Shown here: positions 1 through 8,671 of the stretch, in pieces
Position numbering within the stretch: position 1 is the first letter of the stretch
Layout: every line of letters begins with the position of its first letter
Assembly: GCA_934695425.1 (NCBI GenBank)
Contig: CAKUVH010000003.1
Coordinates: forward strand, 75,161-139,160
From: an uncultured Eubacteriales bacterium
GTDB lineage: Bacteria > Bacillota > Clostridia > Oscillospirales > Acutalibacteraceae
Direction: 5' to 3'
Length of the DNA stretch: 64,000 bases
The notes under the pieces: generated by a model
Database searches by the model: none
The model's input: the letters and a program-made list of their open reading frames with translations, nothing else
Told to the model about the DNA's origin: nothing
Made by a program: the position numbers and the translations under genes

Positions 1-553
1 GCGAATAATTATTGAGAATAATATCCCCGAAAGATAAAGTTTGATCTTGATTTATTGTTATTTCTTTAGAGGAATAAAATGTTTTTTCGTTTATTTTCTC
101 GTCATCGTATGGGTCTCGGGTTATTATTTCGCCATCATCATTTTTTTCACAAACAACAAGACTTGATGTATTATTTTCGCCTTGTGCATCCGAATTTATT
201 TTTACGTTATTTACAAGAAAATCGCTGTACCCTTCTTTGAATTTAACTAAAAATTTTATCTTATTTTGATTCGTAACTTTGGCGGACAGTTCTCCGTCTA
301 CACTTTTCCAATCGTCCCATCTCCATTCGGGCTTTTTAGAAGAAGAAGTCGTTCCGAGGGTACCGATGGAATATTCTAATTCTTCTATCGCGTCGGTATA
401 AGTAGGAAATGTTACAGTATATTGATTGGTTTCTGAGCTGGGTTTTGCGGCATTAATTGAAAGTATGCACGCCGACATAGTGCTAAGTATTACCATAATT
501 GAAAATATCAGAAACATAGGCGCCTTGATAACTTTTTTTATTAAGTCTTTCAT
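1..553 (-). CDS. Secreted protein of unknown function (N-terminal part, runs off left edge)
   Basis: An open frame starts at an ATG with GGAGG seven bases upstream and stays open to the window edge, giving about 184 residues. The first residues (MKDLIKKV) are basic and are followed by a hydrophobic stretch and a small-residue end (SINAA, about residues 32-36), a typical signal peptide. The mature part is polar, with a Trp-rich patch (WRWDDW near residue 72) and many Asn, Lys and Asp residues. I recognise no domain. The carboxyl end is missing, so anchoring and function cannot be judged. It is divergent from the M14 peptidase gene. Confidence 0.75.
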   Translation of the reverse strand, partial: MKDLIKKVIKAPMFLIFSIMVILSTMSACILSINAAKPSSETNQYTVTFPTYTDAIEELEYSIGTLGTTSSSKKPEWRWDDWKSVDGELSAKVTNQNKIKFLVKFKEGYSDFLVNNVKINSDAQGENNTSSLVVCEKNDDGEIITRDPYDDEKINEKTFYSSKEITINQDQTLSFGDIILNNYS

Positions 554-598
554 ATATTAGTCCTCCCTGTCGTGGATATAATAAATCGATTTATTATT

Positions 599-626
599 AT
601 TATACTAATTTTTTACATTTTTTCAA
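599..626 (-). promoter_or_regulatory. SigA-type promoter of the secreted-protein gene
   Basis: Reading the minus strand, TTGAAA (626-621) is followed after 16 bases by TATAAT (604-599), about 45 bases before the start codon at 553. Confidence 0.6.
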
Positions 627-724
627 TATATTATATCATTTTTATCAAATTTATTTCTAATTTTTAATAAATGTAATATTTTTTTAATATTATTTAAAAT
701 GAAATACTGAAAAGGAGAGCTTTT

Positions 725-1612
725 ATGATAGAAATTCCCACAGACGAAACTCGTCGAAAAGAAATATCTTTTGTAACAAGTAATTTTGATTTTGTAAAAT
801 GTAAAAAAATAGGGAAAAGTGTCTTAAACAGAAATTTAATTTCTTTATCTGTAGGATGCGAGAAAAATCAAGTGCTATGGCTGGGAGCATTCCACGGCAT
901 GGAATGGATAACCGGCGTTATTATCTTAAAATTTTTTAAAAATCTGTGCTATCACATAAAAAATAATGAAAAAATTTTTGGAGTTGATATCAAGAAAAGC
1001 CTGCAAGAAAGAGGCTTAATGGTTGTTCCTTTTGTTAATCCCGATGGAATAGAAATATCTCTTTCAGGAAGTGAAGCCGCAGAAAATTACAAATCTCTGG
1101 CAGAAAAATTCGAAAAAAATTCGGATAAATTTTGGCAAGCGAACGCCCGAGGAGTCGATTTAAATCATAATTACAATGCAGGTTGGGATTTATTGAAAAA
1201 AATGGAAATTTCAAACGGGATCACATCACCGGCAAGCACACGCTTCGGAGGAGAGTTCCCCGAAAGTGAACCCGAAACTCAAGCGGTTGTGAATTTATGC
1301 AGAAAATTTAATTTTGAATATGCTGTTGCTTTTCACAGCCAAGGAGAAGAAATATACTGGAATTTTGGCGAAAAAATTCCAAAAAATTCAAGACATATAG
1401 CTAATAAATTAGCCCTATCATCGGAATATAACTTATCAGAGCCCGAAGGATTGGCGGTAGGAGGAGGGTTTAAGGATTGGTTCATAACAGAATTCAATAA
1501 ACCGGCCTTCACAGTAGAAGTCGGGAAAGGAAAAAATCCGCTTCCTATTTCTGAATTTGATTCAATTTACCAAAAAATAGAAAAAATGTTATATATTTCA
1601 GCCCTTACCTAG
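725..1612 (+). CDS. M14-family zinc carboxypeptidase-like peptidase (gamma-D-glutamyl-diamino acid type)
   Basis: A 295-residue protein with the M14 metallopeptidase signature. HGME at residues 57-60 supplies the His and Glu zinc ligands, NPDG near residue 106 and DLNHNYNAGW near 145 match the substrate-binding region, FHSQGEE near 203 supplies the third ligand, and TVEVGKG near the carboxyl end carries the general-base Glu. Family members of this size without a signal peptide, as here, usually cut gamma-D-Glu-diaminopimelate bonds in muropeptides. A role in wall-peptide recycling in the cytosol is therefore likely but inferred. The start has AAAGGAGAG about seven bases upstream. It stands alone between a divergent gene and the phosphoglucomutase. 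Confidence 0.85.
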   Translation: MIEIPTDETRRKEISFVTSNFDFVKCKKIGKSVLNRNLISLSVGCEKNQVLWLGAFHGMEWITGVIILKFFKNLCYHIKNNEKIFGVDIKKSLQERGLMVVPFVNPDGIEISLSGSEAAENYKSLAEKFEKNSDKFWQANARGVDLNHNYNAGWDLLKKMEISNGITSPASTRFGGEFPESEPETQAVVNLCRKFNFEYAVAFHSQGEEIYWNFGEKIPKNSRHIANKLALSSEYNLSEPEGLAVGGGFKDWFITEFNKPAFTVEVGKGKNPLPISEFDSIYQKIEKMLYISALT

Positions 1613-1625
1613 AAAACTGAATTTA

Positions 1626-1654
1626 TTGATTATAATGTAAAGATGTGGTAGAAT
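1626..1654 (+). promoter_or_regulatory. Promoter of the phosphoglucomutase gene
   Basis: TTGATT (1626-1631), a 17-base spacer and TAGAAT (1649-1654). Transcription would begin near 1661, downstream of an in-frame GTG at 1645, which supports the ATG at 1693 as the start of the next gene. Confidence 0.5.
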
Positions 1655-1692
1655 CTTCTGTACATGTATTTTTTAACGGGAGAATTAAAATT

Positions 1693-3402
1693 ATGGCAGT
1701 AGAAAAAAAATATGAATTATGGATTCAAAATGTCAAAGATGTGGAACTGAAAAACGAATTGGTTGAAATACAAAAAAATGAATCCGAAAAATACGAACGA
1801 TTTTACAAAGATTTAGAATTCGGAACCGCGGGAATGCGCGGACTAATGGGTGCCGGAAGCAATCGTATGAACATTTATACAGTTAGAAGAGCGGCTCAAG
1901 GTCTCTCAAATTATCTTTTGAAATTTTCAAAAAAACACGGTGTAGTTATTTCGTTTGACTCCAGAAATAATTCAAAAACATTTGCAGAAGACGCGGCAAG
2001 GGTTTTGGCGGCAAACGGTGTAAAAGTTTATATAACAAAAAGCCTAAAACCTACCCCTGTTTTATCATTTTTAGTGCGCAAGCTCGGTACTGACGCGGGG
2101 ATTATGATTACAGCAAGTCATAATCCTTCTGAGTATAACGGGTTGAAATGTTACGGCAGCGATGGAGCTCAAATGGAAGAAATTACCGCAAAAGATGTTT
2201 ATGATTCAATTGAAAGCGTTGATATTTTCAGCGGTATTAATATCATTTCATTCGAAGATGGTTTGAGTAGTAATACAATTGAATATGTAGATGATGTTTT
2301 TTATGAAAATTACATTAATATGGTCATAGGTCAGAGAATAAACACCCGGAAAATATCTAATCTGAAAGTAGTCTATACTCCCCTTAACGGTACAGGATTT
2401 GAATTTGTTCCGGAAGTCTTAAATAGGTGCGGTATGGGTGATTTGGCGTCGGTTGAAAAACAGTTTTACCCTGACGGAAATTTTTCTACTTGTCCGTCGC
2501 CGAATCCCGAGAATAAATCTGCTTTTTCGTTGGGAGTGGATTTAGCTACGAAAATATCGGCCGATTTGATTATTGCTACGGACCCTGACGCAGACAGATT
2601 GGGAGTTTGTGTAAAAAATGGGTCGGAATACACAATGCTTACAGGCAACGAGATAGGAATTATTTTATTTTATTATATAATTTCGAACTTGAAAAAAACA
2701 AAAAATTCCATACTAATAAAATCAATTGTAACCACTCGCATGGTCGATGCAATCGCTAAAGATTACGGAGTGGAAGTCAAAGAAGTTTTGACAGGTTTTA
2801 AAAATATAGCTTCTGAAATATTAAAGCTTGAAAAATCAAATCAACAAGAAAGATTTATTTTTGGGTTTGAAGAAAGTAACGGATATTTGCGCGGAACCGA
2901 AGTTAGAGATAAAGATGCCGTTTTGGCTTCTATGCTTCTGTGTGAAGCTGCGTCTTACTATAAAAATTCCGAAAATAAAACTTTGATTGATGTCCTTAGT
3001 GATTTAAAAAATAAATACGGTTTCTTTTGTGAAAAAACACTCAGTTACGAATTTAAAGGCTCAAAAGGGATTGAAAAAATAAATAACATTATGGAAACCC
3101 TTAGAAATAATTTTTCAAATTCCTTTGAAAATTTGGAAGCGACTTCAATGGAAGACTATTCAAATTCGAAACTTATCGATGGGCGTTCAAACAAAGTAAT
3201 CACCAAAAATCTACCTAAATCCAATGTTATCAAGATTCAAATCGGAACTGATAACTATATAATAGTCAGACCGTCCGGCACAGAACCAAAAATAAAATTT
3301 TATATTATGGTTTCCGATACCAAAAAAATTGAAGCAGTCGAAACTTTGAATAAAATTGAACAAGCTGTTCAAAAATTTACAGAGCAAAAAACTAATCAAT
3401 AA
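1693..3402 (+). CDS. pgcA: Phosphoglucomutase / phosphomannomutase (alpha-D-phosphohexomutase)
   Basis: A 569-residue cytosolic enzyme that interconverts hexose 1- and 6-phosphates, linking glycolysis with wall and polysaccharide sugar nucleotides. All four family motifs are present: the phosphoserine loop TASHNPSEYNG, the metal site DPDADRLG, the sugar-specificity loop GFEESNGYLRG and the phosphate-binding loop RPSGTEPKIKFY near the carboxyl end. The long form and the GFEES loop fit the PgcA/PGM2 type. I place the start at the ATG with GGGAGAA upstream; the frame is open 48 bases further upstream, but that extension would lie in or before the promoter. The gene symbol is by family resemblance. 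Confidence 0.9.
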   Translation: MAVEKKYELWIQNVKDVELKNELVEIQKNESEKYERFYKDLEFGTAGMRGLMGAGSNRMNIYTVRRAAQGLSNYLLKFSKKHGVVISFDSRNNSKTFAEDAARVLAANGVKVYITKSLKPTPVLSFLVRKLGTDAGIMITASHNPSEYNGLKCYGSDGAQMEEITAKDVYDSIESVDIFSGINIISFEDGLSSNTIEYVDDVFYENYINMVIGQRINTRKISNLKVVYTPLNGTGFEFVPEVLNRCGMGDLASVEKQFYPDGNFSTCPSPNPENKSAFSLGVDLATKISADLIIATDPDADRLGVCVKNGSEYTMLTGNEIGIILFYYIISNLKKTKNSILIKSIVTTRMVDAIAKDYGVEVKEVLTGFKNIASEILKLEKSNQQERFIFGFEESNGYLRGTEVRDKDAVLASMLLCEAASYYKNSENKTLIDVLSDLKNKYGFFCEKTLSYEFKGSKGIEKINNIMETLRNNFSNSFENLEATSMEDYSNSKLIDGRSNKVITKNLPKSNVIKIQIGTDNYIIVRPSGTEPKIKFYIMVSDTKKIEAVETLNKIEQAVQKFTEQKTNQ

Positions 3403-3411
3403 CTTGCAAGA

Positions 3412-3887
3412 ATTATCTTTGAAACCGAGAGTTTAGGGTCTACTTTAAAGTAATGGGAAGGATTTTTATGGTTTATAGGTTCCAAAGATGCTTCTAAACA
3501 CATTGTCAATTGTGAAGAAAAAGAATTACCTGTTTTTAAAGAAACAAGCAAATGGTTAGATATTTATTTTAGTGGTAAGAATCCGGATTTTAAACCGAAA
3601 TATAAAATCGAAAATCTAACTCCTTTTAGAGAAGAAGTATACATATAATGAACTCTATTCCATTTGGCAAAACTTTAACTTATAGTGATATATCAAAGAT
3701 TATTGCTAAAAACAGAGGGATTAAAAGAATGTCTAGCCAGGCGGTCGGAGGAGCTGTAGGGTGGAATCCTATTTGTATTATAATTCCTTGTCATAGAGTT
3801 GTTGGGTCGAACGGAAATTTAATAGGTTAGGGTGGAGGAATAAAAAATAAAGCAGCGCTCTTGACGCATGAGCAAAAGTATATATGA
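3412..3887 (+). pseudogene. ogt: Broken O6-methylguanine-DNA methyltransferase (ogt/MGMT)
   Basis: The region reads as a methylated-DNA-protein cysteine methyltransferase once the frame is repaired. The first part resembles the amino domain (GFLWFIGSKDASK, then TPFREEVY just before 3642) and carries an in-frame TAA near 3452. After EEVY the frame shifts at about 3645 and continues as IPFGKTLTYSDI, then the active-site motif PCHRVVGSNGNLIG, and a TAG at 3828-3830 interrupts the frame. The next 18 codons (GGGIKNKAALL...) continue the conserved tail to a TGA at 3885. The nucleophilic Cys is intact, but two stops and one frameshift make a functional protein unlikely. Confidence 0.85.
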
Positions 3888-3953
3888 TCAAATAACATTT
3901 GTTACGGGTATCCGAATACAGTTATGAAAGAGAAAAAATAAATTATGATAAAA

Positions 3954-3990
3954 AAAGATCGTTCAATTTTTGAATGATCTTTTGCGTTTG
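3954..3990 (+). terminator. Hairpin terminator after the ogt pseudogene
   Basis: A 13-base stem (3954-3966 with 3970-3982, one G-T pair) around a TTT loop, followed by a short T-rich tail. Confidence 0.6.
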
Positions 3991-4106
3991 CAGATGAAGA
4001 CAATTATTTCGAGGCCCCAAGCTTTATAAATAAACAAAAATATGATATAATTCTAAATAAACCGGTAATTGGAGAGTTATGAAAAACAATATAAAGGATG
4101 TAAATC

Positions 4107-5117
4107 GTGCTGGATAAGAATTTTAAAAGTATTATTAGTAATATTAAAGAAGAAATTATAAATACACAAATAAAAACAATGCAAGAAGTTAATGGCAATT
4201 TAATTATGTTGTATTTTAAATTGGGAAAAATTGTTTCAGAGAACAAACAATATGGAAATAATTTTACAAAGCAGGTATCAACAGAACTTAAGTTAACTTT
4301 TCCAAATATGAAAGGTTTTTCCGAAAGAAACATAAGGTCTATGAGATTGTTCTATGAAGAGTATGCTGATAATGAAAAATGGCAACAGCTTGTTGCCAAA
4401 TTACCTTGGGGACATAATTTGCTGTTGATTGAAAAAATTAAGGATAAAGATATTAGAAAAATATATGCTGAAAATACTATTAAAAACGGCTGGAGTAGAA
4501 ATGTACTAGCTATTCAAATTGAAACAAAATTTCATAAAAGAATAGGAAACAGTAATAATAATTTTAATGCATTGCTACCTCCAAAGAATAGCGATTTGGT
4601 GAATAATACCATAAAAGATCCATATATTTTTGACTTTATTACATTAAAGGAAGAATATAAAGAAAAAGAATTAGAAGAAGCTTTAATAAATAAAATAAGA
4701 AATGTATTGTTAGAATTAGGAAAAGGATTTAGTTTCGTCGGAAATCAATACAAAATTTCTGTGGATAATCAGGATTATTATATTAATTTACTATTTTATC
4801 ACTTGGAGCTTAGATGTTATGTAGTTGTTGAGTTAAAAGCAAGTGAATTTAAACCGGAATATGTAGGACAGTTAGGATTTTATGTAACAGCAGTCAATGA
4901 AACAGTAAAAAAAGAATGTGATGCACCTACAATTGGTTTATTATTATGTAGAGGTAAAAATAGATTAACAGTAGAGTGGTCTTTAAAATCTACAAATGTT
5001 CCTATTGGTGTTTCAACTTATGAATTGAAAGAGCAATTGCCAATAGAATTATTAGATAAATTACCAACAGAAGAAGAAATAAATTTGTATTTGAATGTAG
5101 AAGAAGGTGAAGAATAA
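4107..5117 (+). CDS. YhcG/DUF1016 family PDDEXK nuclease-like protein with altered metal ligand
   Basis: 336 residues. The amino half (about 10-140) is a DUF1016 N-terminal domain, with FSERNIRSMRLFYEEY and the WGHN motif; the carboxyl half (about 185-320) is the PDDEXK-fold domain. Family members usually carry IDLLFYH as the metal-binding Asp, but here it reads INLLFYH with Asn227. The downstream E-x-K (VELK, Glu242 and Lys244) is kept. YhcG proteins have been linked to DNA processing and to restriction-modification or defence loci; the role here is unknown. It sits between a dead gene and a housekeeping run, and its stop is one base from the rbgA start, so the two may be co-transcribed. It looks like an accessory insertion. 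Confidence 0.85.
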   Translation: MLDKNFKSIISNIKEEIINTQIKTMQEVNGNLIMLYFKLGKIVSENKQYGNNFTKQVSTELKLTFPNMKGFSERNIRSMRLFYEEYADNEKWQQLVAKLPWGHNLLLIEKIKDKDIRKIYAENTIKNGWSRNVLAIQIETKFHKRIGNSNNNFNALLPPKNSDLVNNTIKDPYIFDFITLKEEYKEKELEEALINKIRNVLLELGKGFSFVGNQYKISVDNQDYYINLLFYHLELRCYVVVELKASEFKPEYVGQLGFYVTAVNETVKKECDAPTIGLLLCRGKNRLTVEWSLKSTNVPIGVSTYELKEQLPIELLDKLPTEEEINLYLNVEEGEE

Positions 5118-5118
5118 T

Positions 5119-6042
5119 ATGGATATGTATCAAAAAAGAAAAATTAGATCCGAAAAGAAAAATAAGAATCAAGAAAGTTTACCAAAGGTTGCCATAAACT
5201 GGTTTCCGGGGCACATGGCTAAAACCGAAAAAAAATTAAAAGAAGATTTAAAAAAGGTTGATATAGTAGCTGAAATAGTAGACGCAAGAATTCCTCTAAG
5301 CAGCCGTAACCCCGATTTAAACTCTATAATATCGGGTAAACCAAGGCTTTTGGTAATAAATAAATCGGATCTTTCTGATAGTGTTCAAAATAAAAGCTGG
5401 TCAAATTATTTTGAAAATTTCGGAATAGATATATGTTTTTTTAGTTGCAAGGATAACAAAAGTCCTGTAATATTCAAGAGTAAGGTAAAGGAAGTTTTAA
5501 AAAACAAGATTGATGCGTGGAAAAAAAGAGGGATATTAAATCAAAACATAAAAGTAATGGTCGTAGGTATACCAAATGTGGGAAAATCCACTTTCATAAA
5601 TAAGCTGTCAAAAAATTCAAAAGCAAAAGTAGAAAACAGACCCGGTGTAACAAGGCAAAATCAATGGTTTTCAGCGGGGGACGGAATAGAAATATTGGAC
5701 ACTCCCGGAGTATTGTGGCCTAAATTTCAAAGTAACGAAGTGGCTTATAATCTCGCTTTTACAGGGGCGATTAAAGACGAAATATTAGATATAGAAGATA
5801 TGGCGTCTAATCTGCTGGATGTACTGATTAAAAACTATGAAAAAAATCTTTTGGAAAGGTACAAGCTGGATAAGAATATTTCTGACGGAATGTCCGGGTA
5901 CGAATTGCTAAAATATATTGGTAAAAAAAGAGGTATGGTGATTTCTGCGGGTGAAATAGACACTTTAAGAGCAGCAAACATGGTGCTTGATGAGTTCAGA
6001 AGCGGGAAATTAGGAAAAATAACTCTTGAAATTCCAAAATAA
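5119..6042 (+). CDS. rbgA: Ribosome biogenesis GTPase YlqF/RbgA
   Basis: A 307-residue circularly permuted GTPase needed for late 50S subunit assembly. The permuted motif order is clear: G4 NKSDL (about residue 80) comes before G1 GIPNVGKST (about 153), followed by G2 RPGVTRQNQW and G3 DTPGVLW. The amino end has the family motif NWFPGHMAK. The start is the ATG one base after the yhcG stop, with AAGGTGAAG upstream; the frame is open 12 bases further up but lacks a spaced ribosome site. It is followed closely by rnhB and yraN, an arrangement common in Firmicutes. Confidence 0.95.
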   Translation: MDMYQKRKIRSEKKNKNQESLPKVAINWFPGHMAKTEKKLKEDLKKVDIVAEIVDARIPLSSRNPDLNSIISGKPRLLVINKSDLSDSVQNKSWSNYFENFGIDICFFSCKDNKSPVIFKSKVKEVLKNKIDAWKKRGILNQNIKVMVVGIPNVGKSTFINKLSKNSKAKVENRPGVTRQNQWFSAGDGIEILDTPGVLWPKFQSNEVAYNLAFTGAIKDEILDIEDMASNLLDVLIKNYEKNLLERYKLDKNISDGMSGYELLKYIGKKRGMVISAGEIDTLRAANMVLDEFRSGKLGKITLEIPK

Positions 6043-6058
6043 AAAGTAAGGGAAAAAT

Positions 6059-6658
6059 ATGGATTGGTTTAAATACGAAAGATTACATAATGACAATGGA
6101 AACAAAATTGTTTGCGGTATTGATGAAGCAGGCAGAGGTCCGCTGGCAGGAAGCGTATATGCCGCTGCGGTTATTTTACCGGAAAACACTATAATCGAGG
6201 GAGTAAATGATTCTAAAAAACTTACCGAGAAAAAAAGAGAATATCTTTTCGAAGTAATAAAAGAAAAAGCTTTATCATACAGTATTTCTTTTTCAACGCC
6301 CGAAGAAATAGAGGAGCACAATATACTAAATGCTACATTTTTGGCGATGAAACGTGCGGTTGACGGTTTAAAAATAAAGCCTGATGTGGCCTTGGTGGAC
6401 GGCAACAGACTTCCGGAGCTTGGTATAGAATCTTACTGCGTAATAAAGGGAGACAGCCTATCGGAATCAATAGCCTGTGCATCTATTCTAGCTAAGGTAA
6501 CCCGAGACCGAGTTATGAAAAAAGAAGCAGAAATATACCCTGAATATGGCTTTGAAAAGCACAAAGGTTATGGCACTGCCTTTCATACAGAAATGATAAG
6601 AAAATACGGCCCATGTCCCATACACCGAAAAAGTTTTTTAAGGAAAATATTAAAATGA
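6059..6658 (+). CDS. rnhB: Ribonuclease HII
   Basis: A 199-residue enzyme that nicks RNA in RNA-DNA hybrids and removes misincorporated ribonucleotides. GIDEAGRGPLAG at about residue 20 carries the catalytic Asp-Glu pair, VDG near 115 the third acidic residue and ACASILAKVTRD the fourth region. The carboxyl end HKGYGTAFH...GPCPIHRKSF is typical. AAGTAAGGG lies upstream of the ATG. The stop overlaps the yraN start by four bases (ATGA), pointing to translational coupling. Confidence 0.95.
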   Translation: MDWFKYERLHNDNGNKIVCGIDEAGRGPLAGSVYAAAVILPENTIIEGVNDSKKLTEKKREYLFEVIKEKALSYSISFSTPEEIEEHNILNATFLAMKRAVDGLKIKPDVALVDGNRLPELGIESYCVIKGDSLSESIACASILAKVTRDRVMKKEAEIYPEYGFEKHKGYGTAFHTEMIRKYGPCPIHRKSFLRKILK

Positions 6659-7038
6659 ACCGCAATAAAGACAAAGGAGATGTTGGTGAACTCACTGCAA
6701 GAAAATATCTTACAAGCGTGAAAAACATGAGAATTTTGAAAAATAATTATCACAGTAGATACGGTGAAATAGATATAATTTCTTGCACAGATAAATATAT
6801 TGTTTTTGTGGAAGTAAAAACCAGGAAAAAAGAGTCTCTTTACAGAGGCGCGGAAGCTGTCGATAGAAACAAAAGAACCAAGATAATAAAAACGGCAATG
6901 ATGTTTTTATCAGAAAACAATATCGATCTTCAGCCGAGATTTGATGTTGTGGAAGTTACTACTTTTAAAAATAAAGAATCGCAAATAATTCATTTTGAAA
7001 ATGCTTTTGATATAGGAGAATGCGATGAAATATTTTGA
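6655..7038 (+). CDS. yraN: UPF0102 / YraN family protein
   Basis: About 127 residues with the UPF0102 pattern: GDVGELTARKYL at the start, YGEIDII and VFVEVKTR, which place the Asp and E-x-K residues of a predicted PDDEXK nuclease fold. The cellular role is not settled. I chose the ATG overlapping the rnhB stop because AAGGAAAAT precedes it and the protein then starts as homologues do (NRNKDKGDVGE). The last 14 bases overlap the next gene. Confidence 0.9.
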   Translation: MNRNKDKGDVGELTARKYLTSVKNMRILKNNYHSRYGEIDIISCTDKYIVFVEVKTRKKESLYRGAEAVDRNKRTKIIKTAMMFLSENNIDLQPRFDVVEVTTFKNKESQIIHFENAFDIGECDEIF

Positions 7039-7918
7039 TTTACACTGTGACACGCTTTATGAATTGGTAACCAAAAACAAAAATATTAATAAAAATGATT
7101 TGCATATATCCCTCGAAAAGTGCAGCAATCTAGAAAAATACTTCCAATGCTTTGCGATATGGATTCCGGACGATTTAAGAGGGCAAGAAGCCTTAACTTT
7201 TTTTGATTCATGTAGAAAAAAATTTTTGGATATATGCGATAACTGCTTTCAAAAAAATCTCATTCCGATACTCACGGTAGAGGGAGGCGCCGTTCTTGGA
7301 GGAAACCTCGATAATATAGAGTATCTTAAAAAATCCGGCGTTAAAATTTTAACGCTTACTTGGAATGGAACATGTGAAATAGGTGATGGTTCCGGAGTGA
7401 AAAACGCAAGAGGTTTGAGCGATTTCGGAAAAAAAGTTGTCAAAAAATTGGAAAATTATGATATAATTATTGATGTTTCTCATGCAAGCAAGCAGCTTTT
7501 TTATGACGTGGCTGAAATTTCTGAGAAGCCCTTCATTGCTACCCATTCCAATTCATACAAAATTTGTCCGCACAGAAGGAATCTGGATGATGATCAGTTT
7601 AACATCATAAAACAAGCGGGAGGAATTGTAGGAATAACTTTTTGCAAGGATTTTTTAAAAGCTGATCCGAATAACATAACTTTTGATGATATCAGAAGGC
7701 ATATAGATCATTTTTTGGATTTGGGCGGAGAAAATACAATATCGTTCGGAAGTGATTTTGATGGCGCAGTTGCGCCTGAATGTATCGATTCCATAGAAAA
7801 AATTAGTAATTTATACGAATATATGTGTAAAAAAAATTACAAAGAAAAAATTTTAAAAAAACTGTTTTTTGAAAACGCTTATAGTTTTTTTAATAAAAAT
7901 AACGAAAGTAGGGATTAA
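7025..7918 (+). CDS. Membrane-dipeptidase family (M19) peptidase
   Basis: A 297-residue renal-dipeptidase-like metallohydrolase. DLHCDT at residues 4-9 provides the first zinc ligands (HxD), VEGG near 88 the bridging Glu, IDVSHAS near 150 and THSNS near 172 the histidine ligands, and SDFDGA near 244 the active-site Asp region. No signal peptide or anchor is visible, so it is cytosolic, cutting dipeptides (often including D-residues). It overlaps yraN by 14 bases and carries its own site (TAGGAGAA) inside yraN. The next gene follows without a gap. Confidence 0.9.
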   Translation: MKYFDLHCDTLYELVTKNKNINKNDLHISLEKCSNLEKYFQCFAIWIPDDLRGQEALTFFDSCRKKFLDICDNCFQKNLIPILTVEGGAVLGGNLDNIEYLKKSGVKILTLTWNGTCEIGDGSGVKNARGLSDFGKKVVKKLENYDIIIDVSHASKQLFYDVAEISEKPFIATHSNSYKICPHRRNLDDDQFNIIKQAGGIVGITFCKDFLKADPNNITFDDIRRHIDHFLDLGGENTISFGSDFDGAVAPECIDSIEKISNLYEYMCKKNYKEKILKKLFFENAYSFFNKNNESRD

Positions 7919-8605
7919 GTGTCAATTTATGCGATTTCAGACCTTCACTTATCTTTAGGAACAGATAAGCCGATGGATGTTTTTGAAGGTTGGGACAATT
8001 ATGTAGAAAGACTAAAAAACAATTGGAGTGAAAAAATTACTGCAGACGATACCGTTGTTATTGCCGGGGATATATCGTGGGGAATGGGTATTGAAGAATG
8101 TTATGAGGATTTTAAATTTATAGATAATTTGCCCGGAAAAAAATTGATTGTCAGAGGTAATCACGATTTTTGGTGGTCCACGAGAAGTAAAATAGAAAAC
8201 TATTTTAAAAGCAATAATTTAAATTCTTTGTCAATAGTGAACAATGCGGCTATTCGTATAGGAGAGTATTGTATATGCGGCACACGAGGATGGATGTATA
8301 AACGAACGAAAGCCGATAGGAAGATTTACCTTAGAGAAATCGGAAGATTGAAAGCTTCTTTGGATGATGCAAAACAGCTTGGCGGCGAGCCAATTGTATT
8401 TATTCATTACCCTCCGGTATATAATTTTGAAGAATCTGAAGAAATTATTGATATTTTGATTGAAAGAAAAGTAAAAAAATGTTATTATGGACATATTCAT
8501 GGTAGCGGAGCTGACACAAAGGCAAAATTAGGAAATTATAAAGGAATAGATTTTGAACTGATTTCTTGTGATTATTTGAACTTTTGCCCGAAATTCGTGG
8601 TATGA
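7919..8605 (+). CDS. Calcineurin-like metallophosphoesterase
   Basis: A 228-residue phosphoesterase with the complete set of metal motifs: DLH at residues 8-10, GDISWG near 50, GNHDFWW near 80, HYPP near 162 and GHIHG near 191. It starts at a GTG directly after the dipeptidase stop, so the two are probably translated together. The natural substrate cannot be told from sequence. The size matches small bacterial predicted phosphohydrolases of unknown target. Confidence 0.85.
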   Translation: MSIYAISDLHLSLGTDKPMDVFEGWDNYVERLKNNWSEKITADDTVVIAGDISWGMGIEECYEDFKFIDNLPGKKLIVRGNHDFWWSTRSKIENYFKSNNLNSLSIVNNAAIRIGEYCICGTRGWMYKRTKADRKIYLREIGRLKASLDDAKQLGGEPIVFIHYPPVYNFEESEEIIDILIERKVKKCYYGHIHGSGADTKAKLGNYKGIDFELISCDYLNFCPKFVV

Positions 8606-8671
8606 GCCGAGCTTGTGAATAGGCATAACATAATATTAATTTGTTTTACAATTGAAAGGATTGATTTTTAA

